A stretch of 64,000 bases of DNA from Pohlia nutans (taxonomy: Eukaryota > Streptophyta > Bryopsida > Bryales > Mniaceae): contig CM040085.1 in assembly GCA_022496805.1 (NCBI GenBank), positions 41,631,811 through 41,695,810 on the forward strand, read 5' to 3'. A program made the position numbers and the translations under genes. Position 1 is the stretch's first letter. Every line of letters starts with the position of its first letter. The notes below the pieces were generated by a model. That model did no database searches. It was given only the letters and a program-made list of their open reading frames with translations, and was not told the DNA's origin. Below, piece after piece: positions 11,899 through 23,852 of this stretch.

Positions 11899-12364
11899 TG
11901 TCTTGATTCAATAAAATGTTTGATGAAAAAGATCACATATGTACAGTTGAATTCATCATATTCTTTATTAATATTTTTAAATTAATTTTGCAAGGTTTTC
12001 TTTTGAAATTCAATTAAAAATCCCAAATTAACACCAAAAAATTAAAAAATATTGTGATGAAATTGGAATAACATGCACTACGAGATGGTATGGTTTCCAT
12101 TATTTGATTCTACTTATTTTGGAAAATCATGTTTAATGTCGTACTTTTTGAACTAGGAATGAAACTTGACATAAACCAATTGTGTTGTTTTTCAAAAAAT
12201 CACAATATCTTATTTTGAAGATCCATACTGTACAAATGATAGTCAACTAGCACAAGAACAAAGAGAAATTTGGATGGATGAAAAACTGTACATGATGTAG
12301 TGTTGAGAAAGGTTGCAATCTGTTCGTTGTCCATTATATGGACGCGGGCGCGTCAAAGGGTTAA
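11895..12364. mobile_element. TTAA-MITE, family H, copy 1 (sharing a TTAA with F1)
   Basis: It runs from the shared TTAA (TTAATGTCTTGATTC) to GCGCGTCAAAGGGTTAA. The right end inverted is TTAACCCTTTGACGCGCC, identical to the left end of the copy at 15723. The subterminal palindrome CCATTATATGG followed by ACG lies inside the right end. Non-coding. Confidence 0.75.
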
Positions 12365-12975
12365 CACTACGGATGCTGAAGTTCAGTTCTTCTATGTATG
12401 CAATGCCTGTTGTCTACCATCTCTGTTTTGTTCTCTTCCATAGAGGTAATTGGCATTTGGTGAATTGTATGAGTCACAAATTTTGTGAAGAACTAAAATC
12501 TAACTTTCATACAAGTATTTTCATTGGACTATATAACGAGCCGCACGACTGTACAAATTGACTTCTGTATCAGCACAATTTGTGTGTTCTGAACAGTGGC
12601 CTTTTAGTCTTCTGTGTATCTGCACAATTTGTGTGCACTGTACTGTATAGTGGCCTTTTAGTCTTCTTCAGTATCCGCACTATTTGTGTACTGTACTGTT
12701 TGGCGTTTTTACATTTCATCTTGGAAAAAAATTAAATCTGCCATTTTTGAAAGGTCCCCGAAGGCACATAAATTGTCCCCTACCCATCAAATTTGAAATG
12801 TAAGTTTATTCATGAGTTGATTACATGTGTGCCAAGTTTTGTAACTTAGAGATTTATTAAAATGAAATTATTACAAATTTACTAACAGGTATGTTTTTTT
12901 AGGGCAATCAAGTTAATGTTAATGGAAATGACACCTCATGCTTCTAAAATCTAATCTTTCATCATGCATAATCCT

Positions 12976-13531
12976 TTAACCCCTAAATGCCCAGGGCATT
13001 CACAAAAAAGTCAAACAACACTTTCATATGGAGTTTGCTTATCAATAGCCTTTGATATATTTTTTGAAATATTTTTAATAAATGTAAACATATGTTTCCT
13101 ATTGATCCTCAATTTTTCAAATTTTCTTAATGTGTTATAAATTTAATATGATTTTTGAAGTAAAATACACAAAGAAATTCATATAACTTACAAAATTGTT
13201 CCTAATTACCAAAAAAATAATATAAAAGGTTCAAGTTACAATGAAGAACCATACGGGAAGATTCAATTTAAAATATATTTTCTAAATTTGGAAATTTGAT
13301 AATGACATATGCTTTGTAGTGTAGTTTGGATTATGACCTCTTGACATTGCAAGTGCAATAAAATACTTAATATTACGATTTTTTCAAATTTACAAAGTGA
13401 AGTAGAAACTAGACTTGATAATCTCCATTTTTTAAGTTGGACTTGAAAGCAAAAATAATCATCTTTAAGGTTGAAATCGAATTTGACCAACCACCATCCA
13501 CTATTTGGATGCTTAGGCATTTAGGGGTTAA
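12976..13531. mobile_element. TTAA-MITE, family F, copy 2
   Basis: A 556-bp element from TTAACCCCTAAATGCCCAGG to AGGCATTTAGGGGTTAA, with the palindrome CATCCACTATTTGGATG just inside the right end. Interior similarity to F1 is clear. Open frames inside it are chance. Confidence 0.8.
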
Positions 13532-14659
13532 CACAAGTACTTCTCAAAAATATCACGTGTCCACTTGTTTCATGACTATTTGTTGTTCATGTTTAAAAAT
13601 AGCACCATTCTGTATACATGTGTATCTATTAATAAATTTTCAATAATTCCATTTTGATAAATCTCTACGCCAGGAAACTAGACACAAATGTTCTTTTACG
13701 AGTTAATTATCAGTGGATGGAACAACCTCAATTAGAACTTGTAGGTTATCCATGATAGTTAATAAGGTTAATGAGGTCTCATTACCTTAGTTTCATCAAA
13801 AGTCTTCAAGCAATATTTAAACCAATATTTTTTACACTTTGTGTTGCATTTATTTATGTTTTAATGTGTTTGTGTCTTTTTTTTCTCACAAATTTTGAAG
13901 CAAATGGTGCATTTATTCCACTGCAAAGAGACCTTAACAAACGACACCGTTGCACAACCGAGCAAGTGCAGGGCCAATTTTGATGAGAATAAAATTTAAA
14001 TTGTGTGTATGATCTCAAAAAATGACTTTCAAAATGATTAATATAAAAATAATCATCTGAGGAGGTCAACTTTAAAATTTATATTTTTAACAACAATTGC
14101 TTTTGGATTGAATTTTTTTTCCAACTTTACAACATATTATATATTTCAAAATTTTGTGCTAACAATTTTGGACTCCATTCATATAGTAGAGCTCTCTAAC
14201 TAAAAATGACTAAAAATCATACTTAGTTTTGTAAATGATTGCATATTTTGTCTTCTTTGTAATGGACAAAAACTTACAACCTTGTACATGAGGGTGAATT
14301 TATGGAAAGACACTTGATCCAACGCTTGGCCTAATTACATAAGGTTCTTTAGCCCTTGTGTAGCCCTTGTGAACTGTACTTTGGAATAAGAATTGTTGCA
14401 CAAGAATTGTTGTAGCGGATTCTAGAATATTGGACTTGCCACGTCATTATTTACTTAAAGAATGATGATGGAAGGTTGGAAGTCTACACTAGCTACACTA
14501 GCCCTGTTTCAAAAATCACATGTTTTGAATTTTTTATCTTCATGCAGTGAGAGCAAAAGGGTGAACCCTGGCAAGGATAAAAGAACCTATGTTATTCGTC
14601 TATTAAAGAAAACAAACAAACAAATAAATTCATTTTTCTTTTTAAATTAGCAATTGAAT
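13532..14659. other. AT-rich non-coding stretch
   Basis: No gene or clear element was recognised. Open frames of 60-70 codons lack composition or motifs suggestive of coding. Confidence 0.4.
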
Positions 14660-15040
14660 TACATTGAATGGCGTATTAGTGTCTAGGGGATAATTGATGT
14701 CTTTTACTACAATTCGTTCAAAGGTGAAGAGAAACAGTGTCCAGGGGATAATTGATGTCTTTTACTACAATTCGTTCAAAGGTGAAGAGAAATAGTGTCC
14801 CTTGACACTACATAGGAGTTTGCCACTTGTCATTCGCACTTTCATTGAGGGTGGTGCCATGTTCTTTTGAAGTAATGAGAGTGACATGAGGTGGCATGCC
14901 ATATTTATTATAAAGTTGCCATATGTGATTGGAACACTACATTCAATTTTTTCTTACGAGGACACTATATCTCCCTAAAATAAAATAGTGTCCGAATTTG
15001 AGAAATAGTGTCTTGAACACTAAATATGCCATTCAGTGTA
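14660..15040. mobile_element. TIR element with TACATTGAATGGC ends
   Basis: The left end TACATTGAATGGCGTATTAG and the right end (inverted) TGCCATTCAGTGTA give a TIR of about 24 bp over 381 bp. The ends begin and end with TA, suggesting a Tc1/mariner-like MITE with a TA duplication. A 58-bp tandem duplication lies inside. Confidence 0.6.
14681..14800. repeat. 58-bp tandem duplication
   Basis: Two nearly identical units share AGGGGATAATTGATGTCTTT and AATTCGTTCAAAGGTGAAGA, starting near 14685 and 14743. They lie inside the TIR element. Confidence 0.85.
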
Positions 15041-15722
15041 GTCAAAAAAGCTCGATTCAATACTTAACCTAGTTATTTATTAATGAAGATAGTTATTTAT
15101 TCTCATACTTTTATTTTTATTTTTATATAAACTACACACTTTAACTAGGTTCATAGGGCACAACATTTTAGAGTTGAAGTACAATGTTTTCATATACTTT
15201 GTAGCTAACTTGAGTACATTCATACTCTACATTCATATGTATATTAAACACTTGTTACATACTAGTGTGTAATTTAGGTTCTTTTCTTGTAAGTATGTAT
15301 GGCTATTTAATGTTGAAAAGAGGTGAATAGTGGCTCTTCTTAAAAAACTTTGAGGGAGCTAGGTGATCCAAAAGGCTAGATTTTAAAAAATGAAGCTATA
15401 CATGTATGAATTTTCCTTCACATTTTCATCTAAATCTATATATATTAATAAAGTTGGCAAAAAATTGCAAACTTGCCACATTTCTTATTGCTTACTAGTT
15501 CTATAAGACTACTTTCTTGGAATCATTGGGCTACCATATCACAAATAACTTTCCATAATATTCAAAGACTTGTAAAAACCTCATTTTTTAAGCAAAATTT
15601 GATTCTAAAGAACCTGTAAATGTAACACTATTGCATACACATATGACTCAAAAAAAAAACAAAAAAAAACACACTATACAATCCTTGTACTCACACTAGT
15701 AGAGAGAGTCAGGTTTTGGACA

Positions 15723-16263
15723 TTAACCCTTTGACGCGCCTACGTCCATTATATGGATGATGAACACATTGTAAGTCTTTTCTTGACTACATCCCGTAAA
15801 GGTTTTCATCCATCCAATTTTTCCTTGGTTCTAGTGCTAGTTAACTACCATTTTTATAGTATGGATTTTCAAAATAAAATACTGTGATTTTATTTCTTTA
15901 AATGAAAAAATTGGTTTATGTCAAGTTTCATTCTTAGTTCAAAAAGTGAGACCTAACAATGATTTTCCAAAATAAGTAAAATCAAATAGTAGAAATTATA
16001 CCATCTCATAGTGCATATTATTCCAAATTCTTTATCGTTTCTTTTAATATAAAAAATTTAACTTGGGATTTTAAGTGAATTTCAAAAGAAAAACTTGAAA
16101 ATTAATTTAAAAATATTAATAAAAAATATGATAAATCCAACCATACATATGTGATCTGCACAATTGAGATTTACAACTTTTTTCTTATATATCAACTCCG
16201 TTTTTGTGATTCATCAAACATTTTATAACACATCTTTGAAATCAGTGTGGATCTAGACGTTAA
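15723..16263. mobile_element. TTAA-MITE, family H, copy 2
   Basis: A 541-bp element from TTAACCCTTTGACGCGCCTA to ATCTAGACGTTAA. A subterminal palindrome, TCCATTATATGGA, lies near the left end. Its interior matches H1 (inverted) and the broken copy near 51 kb. Its right TTAA is shared with the next element. Confidence 0.8.
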
Positions 16264-16857
16264 TCCCTAAATGCTCACAACCCTCTCTATATTGGGCAAT
16301 TTTGCAAAGATGCATTATAAAATGCAACTAAAAGGGATATTTTGAACTTGATGTATGAATAAAATTTGTACATTATGAATTTTAGATTCTATCCATGCGG
16401 TTAGATCTATGATTGCTATCACCAATATTTTTGTATAAATTTTGAAACTTAAAATTCAAAATTATTTTGTAATTCGATTACGAACAAGATATTGACAATT
16501 TGTACATGAAATTTGTTATGATGGGTTGAAATGTAATACTCTAAGTGTTGTGATTTTTGGAGATTTTTTGGTTGCTTAATTCTATGAGTTCGCTTTTCAA
16601 GAGCACTTTTGACGGGACTTTTGAACTATTTGGAACTAAGATTAAATTTTTTTTGGTGAATCAATGCAACATGAAATGAGGCATAAAATTTTCACGAATC
16701 ATCCCCTTTCTAATCGAATCACACATGCATGAAGTTAACTTCCCATAAAATCTATAGCAAAAAATCCACACTACAAAAAGTGCATAACGGATGAGAAAAA
16801 TTGGATGAAATTTGTACATCGTCCAAAAAATGGACGCATGGGCAATTAGGAGTTGAA
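16260..16857. mobile_element. TTAA-MITE, family D, copy 1
   Basis: It starts TTAATCCCTAAATGCTCACA at the TTAA shared with H2. It ends with GTCCAAAAAATGGAC and a decayed terminus, TTAGGAGTTGAA. The interior matches family D copies near 22.4, 26.8, 35.5 and 60.1 kb (for example TGTATGAATAAAATTTGTAC). Confidence 0.8.
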
Positions 16858-16860
16858 GAG

Positions 16861-17670
16861 TTAACCCTTTAGTGCCCAGGGTACTGTAGCAGACAACTCT
16901 GGATTTCAGTGGGTTTTTCCACTGTGGTTGAGACTACCAAAAATAGAATGGGTTAAATTAGAAAGCAACCGTACAATTCTATTCTCAACTCGAGAGCACA
17001 CATTTTATTAAAATTTGAGAATCATCCGATGGTGGGATCGGAAGATTGTAGTATGTATTTGAACTGTATAATGCACGCTCAAAAACGAGATTTTGGGGGG
17101 TGTGTGACTTCAAAGTTAAATAGAATTTGAGGTAAATTTTCAAAAATAAAAGCAAAGGAGTTCAGCTATGCCCTATGTCAACACCTCTCCGTTGCAATCT
17201 TTCATATCAAAAATAGACTCACACATAATTATTGTGAGATTTATAAGTGAAAGTGACTTGTCCATGTACGGTTTAGGACAAAATTTTATACGTTGAAAAT
17301 TGACAGGAGTGGGTACATTAGTCAAGATCGGATTACACACACTAATGAAAGATGAAGAAGAGAACACAATCCAAAAAAATAAAACAAGATAACAAACTTC
17401 CAAACACAAGAAATACTACACAGTACATATGTTGTATTTGTAAGTATTTACTGTATTTTCAAGTATTTGTAGTATTTTGCGTTCTGTTGATAGGTATTTT
17501 GATAGTTGTACAATTCCAAATTGAAAATTTCTTTTTCTGGAAGGTGCGCAATGTATGTGCGCAAATCTGAACTTCAAAACTGAAGTTCCAATTCTTCACG
17601 GATTCTCTGCTATTTGCATTTCGGACGTTGTAGTGGCCATAATGTGGTTTGCTGGGCACTAAAGGGTTAA
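16861..17670. mobile_element. TTAA-MITE, family E
   Basis: An 810-bp element with perfect 19-bp termini TTAACCCTTTAGTGCCCAG (inverted as CTGGGCACTAAAGGGTTAA). It lies 4 bp after D1. It has a distinct interior with no second copy in the window. No convincing coding capacity. Confidence 0.8.
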
Positions 17671-17973
17671 ACAATAGTAAGTGCCAGAGCATGGTGCCCA
17701 AAGGCACTCTTGGAACCAAGCTAGTGCCAATAGTAACATTGAACACCATGCTTTGATACTATTCCTAGGTGCCCAAAAACCACCATTTCTACTAGTGCCA
17801 TGAGGTTATAATCTACACACTCACATATTTGTACTCAAATTTTTCAATATATGCACTCATGTACCTTATGACTATGGTCTTTTCCAACCTGCAAGTGAAA
17901 CAATTCAATCATTTCAATAGTCCACAAATTTACTTTTGGAGTTTGTAAAAAAAATTATATGCACACTAGTAGA

Positions 17974-18094
17974 AACACCGCCCATATAGACTAGCGAACA
18001 TACTCATAAGAGGACCCCGCATGACAAACTAGACTACTTCTGGGTCTTTTTGGGCATGCTTCTATAATCTACGCGGATGGTGTTTCTACTAGTG
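17974..18094. mobile_element. Short CACTA-type MITE
   Basis: A 121-bp element with CACTAGTAGAAACACC at the left and GGTGTTTCTACTAGTG at the right, a perfect 16-bp inverted repeat. Flanking triplets GCA and GTA differ by one base. Confidence 0.7.
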
Positions 18095-19949
18095 GTAGCT
18101 ATTGGAGGTGTAAGTTACAAAACTGATTGTTTTTTTTTTACGTATGATTACTATGAACTCTACTAAGTTATGACAAAACACAATGCATTTTCAACTTATG
18201 GGTCATAGCAATACACTCTGTACCAATGCAATAGTGGCTATGTGCAAATTTTTAAATTTTTAAAGTATCAAACATGAATTACAGTAGAACTGTCAAGAAT
18301 ATACAATATGCTGTTTCTGTATCCAAATTTGTCAAAAATCAGTTTTGACGGCGTGTGAGGTCGAATGACGTGCAATTTGACATATGCTTGCACTTGTGAT
18401 GCAGTCAATGACATCATCCCTACAACATTGAATCATGCAGCTTGAAATCAATGTGGCAAATGTATTTATTTGCATATTGACACTATAGTAGCTTGGTGTC
18501 AATATGGGTTTTAGACATCACGCTCTCAGTAACAGTATTCCTTGGTGTCCAAGTACCTCTTTCCTATTAGTGCATTTTGAGTTTTCAATTCTAACTAGTA
18601 TAATTGTACTAGTATTACATGGTTGTCAGTGAAGTCAATGATTTTGAATCATTATTAGCAACACAATGTGAACAATATCTAATATTTTAAACCATTTGTA
18701 CATATTTTAATGTTTTAAGTTGTAGAACAATATTTATCTTAATGTTCTAGAAGGATGAAGAGTTATAGGTTCAAGAATGTTATGGACATAACATTCTTTA
18801 GTAGCCCCACTGTTCACCCTTGGGAATCAACATCGTAGGCCGGAATCGTTGTAGGAATCGTAATCTTTTAGAGAATCAAAGCTAAAGAGGGCTTAACAGC
18901 TGAACAAACTTTTGTTTTTTTTAATAGTTTCTACATGTTCCACATCATCAATTCCCTGCACAAGCAAAAAGGTGTGTTGCAGTACTAACTAAAGAATGTA
19001 GGGAAGTGCCCACAGAGACATTGTCGAAAGAGAGAAGATCATTGAATTCTGTACAGTAGACACATGGCTTGAAGCTACTGATGCTGCTTCGTTTCGAGTA
19101 ATGCGTGTTGCCTCTCTTCCGCCATCCCGGATCAGGGACGCAAACTTCACGGCCTCGGAAGCTCACCCAGCAAGTGTTGGGGTTTGCTGTGTCTGTATTG
19201 ATGATGCGATAAGAGCATCTTCAATGCAAACACTATTTGTTCACTGTACAGTTGTTATGACATGTTTGGGAAGCCCTAACTTCAAGGTGGCATGCATGGA
19301 TTAGTCACAGAAATGACTTGTCACATGTATGTTGCTTGAAACACTAATATTGTCATATTATGAGGGGGTGGACGGTATCAGCATCCTGCCAGTGGGTCCA
19401 ACAATTAGGGATTTTTTTTTTTTTTTTGTAATTTTTCATTTTTTAAGCAAGTGGCACTAGCGAAACAATTATTTTAGCACTTTCATCTAGATTTGGATGA
19501 AATGGAGCCAAATGAATGAATTGTTGGTGATCTGCAAATGTGATTTTTGTTCAAATTTAGTACTTTCTAAAAATTATTTTGCCTATATTTTGCCAGCTAA
19601 AAAAATGCTGCCAATAGCAACTACCTTCCTCTCTACGGCCCAATGCAGCTAGCAAAGGACTCAAGAAATTTCCGGGGCTTAGTATGGGAGGTTCTTCTCA
19701 CGATACTTTTTTTGCTTTTTTTTGTGCCCTTCAAGTTACACTTCGCTACTAGGTCAATAGAGAATACACCTTATTTATAAGTTTTATTATTAGAGGGAAG
19801 GTGTGTCACCAATCATCATGGACCTTAGCTACATTGTGAGTGCTTTTGCTTTGTTGTAAACCGCGTTGGGATTGGGTTGCAAGAACCATTATTACACATT
19901 GAAAATTTGATGGCCCAATTTGTTGAGAGTCTTTGCTATGAGAAAATAG
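18095..19949. other. Non-coding stretch
   Basis: No gene was recognised. It includes a small perfect hairpin (AGAATGTTATG / CATAACATTCT, about 18773-18797) and a 17-bp T run near 19410. Open frames at 18948-19304 overlap on both strands and look like chance. Confidence 0.35.
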
Positions 19950-20308
19950 AGTTATTCTAAAAGAGAAGTTGTGTTTGAACAAGATACCATGTGTTTTGCT
20001 TTAATATACTCTTATTTGTTCACTCTAAATAGTTTAAAGATGTAGAAGAGCTCAATAGCCTCTCATTATTAGGTGTGTAAGAGCTTGGTGGTCTTCAAAC
20101 TCATGCACAACTAGTTTAGCCGTCAAAAAAGACGGCTAAACTAGTTTACCATGAGTTTGAAGACCACCAAGCTTTTACACACCTAATAGTGAGAGACCAC
20201 CAAGCTCTTTCAAACTTCATAACTATTTAGAGTGAACAAATAAGAGTACATTGAATCAAAACACATGGTATCTTACTCAAACACCACTTGACTTTTAGGA
20301 TAACTCCA
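19950..20308. repeat. Foldback sequence with 175-bp arms and 6-nt loop
   Basis: The arms 19950-20124 and 20131-20308 are inverted copies with a few differences. The centre is nearly perfect: CTAGTTTAGCCGTC, AAAAAA, GACGGCTAAACTAG. A transcript would fold into a long imperfect hairpin. No ORF. Confidence 0.85.
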
Positions 20309-20334
20309 ATGTTGTAAAAGCAATGAAGGTGCAC

Positions 20335-20455
20335 CAATCCTATTACCACCATGTTTCTAATTCCGTCGTCATGTTTTGGTGATGTACATTCCAAACCAAA
20401 AATGTCCGCCATTAGTACATGAGGGCGGAATTGGAAATAAGGTGGTAATAGATTA
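20335..20455. mobile_element. Small TIR element (~120 bp)
   Basis: Imperfect inverted ends of about 33 bp: ACCAATCCTATTACCACCAT at the left, and GGTGGTAATAGATTAGT at the right. Non-coding. Confidence 0.5.
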
Positions 20456-20691
20456 GTATACTTTAAGCAGTTGAACCAATCACACTACTCTTGAGTCTCG
20501 AATCAATTAACGTTTTGACTCACTGAAACTTGTTGTTAGAGCATCTCCACTACAAACTCTGAATTGCACTATGAAGATTATCCAAAAATTACAGGGCATA
20601 ATTATCATGCAGTTCCCCACCAACATCACTCACTTAGACTCAAAAAATAATAAATATGGCACTCACAAGTCACCATGCATGGATTTTGCAA

Positions 20692-21620
20692 TTAACCCCT
20701 AAACGCTCAAACAACCATTTTCTGGTCGCTGCCCAAATCTCACAGGCTACCCATAACAAAAAAAAAATTAAAAATTAAAAATATTGCATCAAGTCTACTT
20801 TCCAACGCAATTTGAATTATGGAAATCCGAGCTAAACTCCACCCCAGAGAATTTTTTAAAGCGGATCACCTCAACATTGTCTTAGTGTTATAAAATTTGC
20901 TATTTGTGGAAAGTAATGATGTTCCCTCCATCATTTCTTTGCTTTTTTGAAGTTTACAATACATAACCCAATTTTAACCAATTACACTAAATTTCAAACT
21001 TTAAAATTGAAAATCATGATTTATACAAATTTTCAACGGTTAATGCTTTTAAATTCATTAAAAAATGATCTAAAGTTATTTTTGTAAGTTTGACCGTACA
21101 GATAATTTGTAGAGATGATGCTCTACATTTTGTCTATTGAACCAAACTTCATCAATCATATGAAAGGCACATATTATAACACATTTATATTTTGTTCAAT
21201 ACCGTACGTGGAAGGCAGGGTCGGCACTTTCATGTCAAATAATTAATAAAAGTTAAAACAGTGGAGGTCGGCACTTTCAAAAGTAATTATTAAAAATTTG
21301 GCAATTAATAGCTAACATTAAAAAAAATCCAGCGGCTAAACGCTTTATTTTATTTTTTGTCTATGATTTTCATTGAGTGTTATGTTTTCATCCAATTTCA
21401 GCGACAATGGTCTAAGTTGGAATTATGATTTCAATGAGCACTCTCGTTTCTCTTGATGTAGAGTTTGTTTTATTTTTTTTCGGCTTTTTGTTGACTTTAT
21501 TTTTATTGATTTCGACAAAATACTTAATAAATTTATTTTATTTTTCGGCATTTTTTGGGGGAATTATTTTCTGCCGACCCTGCCTTCCACGTATGGTTCC
21601 CTTGGGCTTTTAGGGGTTAA
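20692..21620. mobile_element. TTAA-MITE, family C, copy 1 (nested, itself interrupted)
   Basis: It runs from TTAACCCCTAAACGCTCAAA to GGGCTTTTAGGGGTTAA. A subterminal near-palindrome, AACCATTTTCTGGTCG, is near the left end. The interior matches C2 (28767-29314) in inverted orientation. It is longer than C2 because a further TIR element sits at 21201-21596. Confidence 0.8.
21201..21596. mobile_element. TIR element with GGAAGGCAGGGTCGGC ends, nested in C1
   Basis: The left ACCGTACGTGGAAGGCAGGG and the right (inverted) CCCTGCCTTCCACGTATGGT form a TIR of about 26 bp with few mismatches, enclosing about 396 bp. A relative lies at 37030-37160. No target duplication is obvious. Superfamily unknown. 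Confidence 0.65.
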
Positions 21621-21640
21621 GAAGAGAAGATACAATAGAG

Positions 21641-21937
21641 TTAACCGAAAAGTCAGCTCAAACTTTTAGCAAACTCATGTTGAATTCCTCTTGAACTCAT
21701 ATTGAAATATAAATAGACCAAAAACTAGTTCATGATGAGTTGGGAGACAATCTAAAACAAGCCACTGTCATTATTCTCCACACCTCGCAATGACTCCCAC
21801 ACCTTCTACCAAAGCTCCAAGCCCATGACCCACAAGGGGACAATCTATGACACGACACTATTCAACCCAAGTATAGCTCAAGAAAGAGGTTAGAAGTAGA
21901 GCAAAAAGGGAGGTTAGATGGGCTTCTTTTCGGTTAA
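21641..21937. mobile_element. TTAA-MITE, family J, copy 1
   Basis: A 297-bp element, TTAACCGAAAAG to CTTTTCGGTTAA, with perfect 12-bp inverted ends. The related uninterrupted element at 24964-25254 lacks this insert. Confidence 0.8.
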
Positions 21938-22089
21938 CTCAAATAGCTTGAATTGTTTGGAACTTGACTGTGAGTTATTGTATTCAGTGTCTCTCTCCAA
22001 ATAAATTGGTGACCAACCCATGCAATCCATTTTTCCATAGTGCTGGTGGAGATGCTCTAATCACATCTATGACAATGTCTTTATTTATT

Positions 22090-22219
<130 letters not shown>

Positions 22220-22329
22220 TAAAAAAAAATTGCCCGTTCTCACTGCTAGGTAGGGAACTTCACATAGTTTGGGGAGGATCTGGAAGGTAGGGTCAGTCCC
22301 TTCTTTTCATAGCCTCTTGGTAGTTGGTA

Positions 22330-22982
22330 CTCTCTTTGTTCCAGTTTGATTGTCGTAGATCGACACTACTTCTTTGTTCACTTGCGGCAATTAACCCCTA
22401 ACCGTTCAACCGTCCAGAAAGTGAACAATGTACAGAATCAAACATAGTTCTCTCATCTGTCATTGACTTTTTGCAGCGTGGGTTTTTTACTATATATTTT
22501 ATAGGAAGTTAACTTCATGCATCTGTGATCCAATTAGAAAGGGGATGCTTTGTGAAATTTTTATGCCTCATTTCATGTTGTAGGGATTCACCCAAAATTA
22601 CGAAGATTTCAGTGTAAAAGTGTTCTTAAAAAAATCAACTCATAAAATTAAGCAACCAAAAAATCTCCAAAAATCACTACATTTAGAATATTACATTTCA
22701 ACCAAGCACAACAAATTTCATGTACAAAGTGTCAATATCTTATTCATAGTCAAATTACAAAAGAATTTCAAATTTCAAATTTCAAATTTTATACAAAAAT
22801 ATTGGTGATAGCAATTGCAGATCTAACCGTATGGATAGAATCTAAAATTTATAATGTACAACTTTTATTCATACATCAAGTGCAAAATATGCCTCTGGAT
22901 TGCATTTTATGATGCAACTTTGCAAAACTGCCAAATTGGAGAGGGGTGAGGATGTTTAGGGGCTAAACTGGAACAGAGGGAT
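22330..22982. mobile_element. Short Stowaway-like element split by TTAA-MITE D2
   Basis: The left end CTCTCTTTGTTCCAGTTTG and the right end AAACTGGAACAGAGGGA are inverted copies next to TA. Without the nested family D element only about 77 bp remain, so the host is itself a short or internally deleted copy. Confidence 0.5.
22391..22966. mobile_element. TTAA-MITE, family D, copy 2 (inverted)
   Basis: A 576-bp element starting TTAACCCCTAACCGTTCAAC with the palindrome GTCCAGAAAGTGAAC. It ends GATGTTTAGGGGCTAA, where the last TTAA has mutated to CTAA. Interior matches family D. Confidence 0.8.
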
Positions 22983-23179
22983 TACATGAATGAAGCAAAC
23001 CTACACTCAGGCTCGTACTAGAGGGAAAAAACTAAAACAAAAACTAGTCCCTATTTTTGGACATGGTGGATTCATCTAAACTAATTTGGGATTGCAGACT
23101 TTATATATAGAATTGAAATTTTCAAAAACAAAACCTAGACCCACCAAAATGAGAAAACCAGAAAATGGCTAGTACGAAT

Positions 23180-23402
23180 AAGGTAGGAGCACCTAATTCC
23201 GACAGTGTACCCAATGCCGATATTTTCTTGACATGGTAATCATTCTAGAATGTAAATCTAAGTAGACCATAGATAGCTTATTAGTTTGGTCAACAAACAA
23301 TAAGGGCTCTATGACGTGCTTAGATTTGCGTTCTAAAAAGACTACCTTGTGTAGAAATTATCGGCATTGGGTACACTGTTGGAATTGGGTGCTCCTACCT
23401 TA
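23180..23402. mobile_element. TIR element with 40-bp ends (possible PIF/Harbinger-type)
   Basis: The left AAGGTAGGAGCACCTAATTC.. and its inverted copy ..GGGTGCTCCTACCTT extend about 40 bp, including CAGTGTACCCAATGCCGATA. The 223-bp element has TAA beside each end, which would suit a 3-bp TAA duplication. This assignment is tentative. Confidence 0.65.
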
Positions 23403-23852
23403 AAGGTGTAGTTTCGCCCTAACCCTTGGTATATTAGTCAGAAAGCTCACTGGTTTTAAAAATCCCAAGTTCTCAATAAATCAAGGCAAGACGTGTATTA
23501 GTTTTCTTCAAAATTTATTAGTTTTTTTTGTCTTTAAGGTTTGTTATCTCAATTGGTCAAGTGTCAATTTTGATTGGTCAATATGTACTAAGTAGAAGTT
23601 GGTTCTCTTGGTACATTGGGAACCTTTATCAAGAGGACCTTTTACTGTGAATAGGCTATAAATGTAGAATAAATGTTACTAACAAGTACAAGTAGATTTT
23701 TAGAACATAGTGAATATGAAAATATCGGTATACAACAGATGATGAGTCGATGCATGTGTACAACTTTACACTTACTTCCCTCAAATCGCACTGAATTGTG
23801 AGGACAAATGGGTTCTTATCACACGTGTCTACAACTTGATATGTGTACAAAA
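23403..23852. other. AT-rich stretch, nothing recognised
   Basis: No gene, tandem repeat or clear terminal repeat was seen. Confidence 0.35.

Larger units (their letters stand above)
15694..17797. mobile_element. Possible CACTA-type MITE split by three TTAA elements
   Basis: The left end CACTAGTAGAGAGAGTCAGG and the right end ACCATTTCTACTAGTG are inverted CACTA-like termini. If they belong together, the host element is only about 160 bp after removing 15723-17670. Flanking triplets are TCA and CCA, not an exact duplication, so the pairing is tentative. Confidence 0.35.
20538..22058. mobile_element. AGAGCATCTCCAC element carrying two nested TTAA-MITEs
   Basis: The ends are AGAGCATCTCCACTACAAAC and GCTGGTGGAGATGCTCT. 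After removing the nested TTAA elements (20692-21620 and 21641-21937), about 295 bp remain. These align with the uninterrupted relative at 24964-25254 (about 290 bp). Confidence 0.8.
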
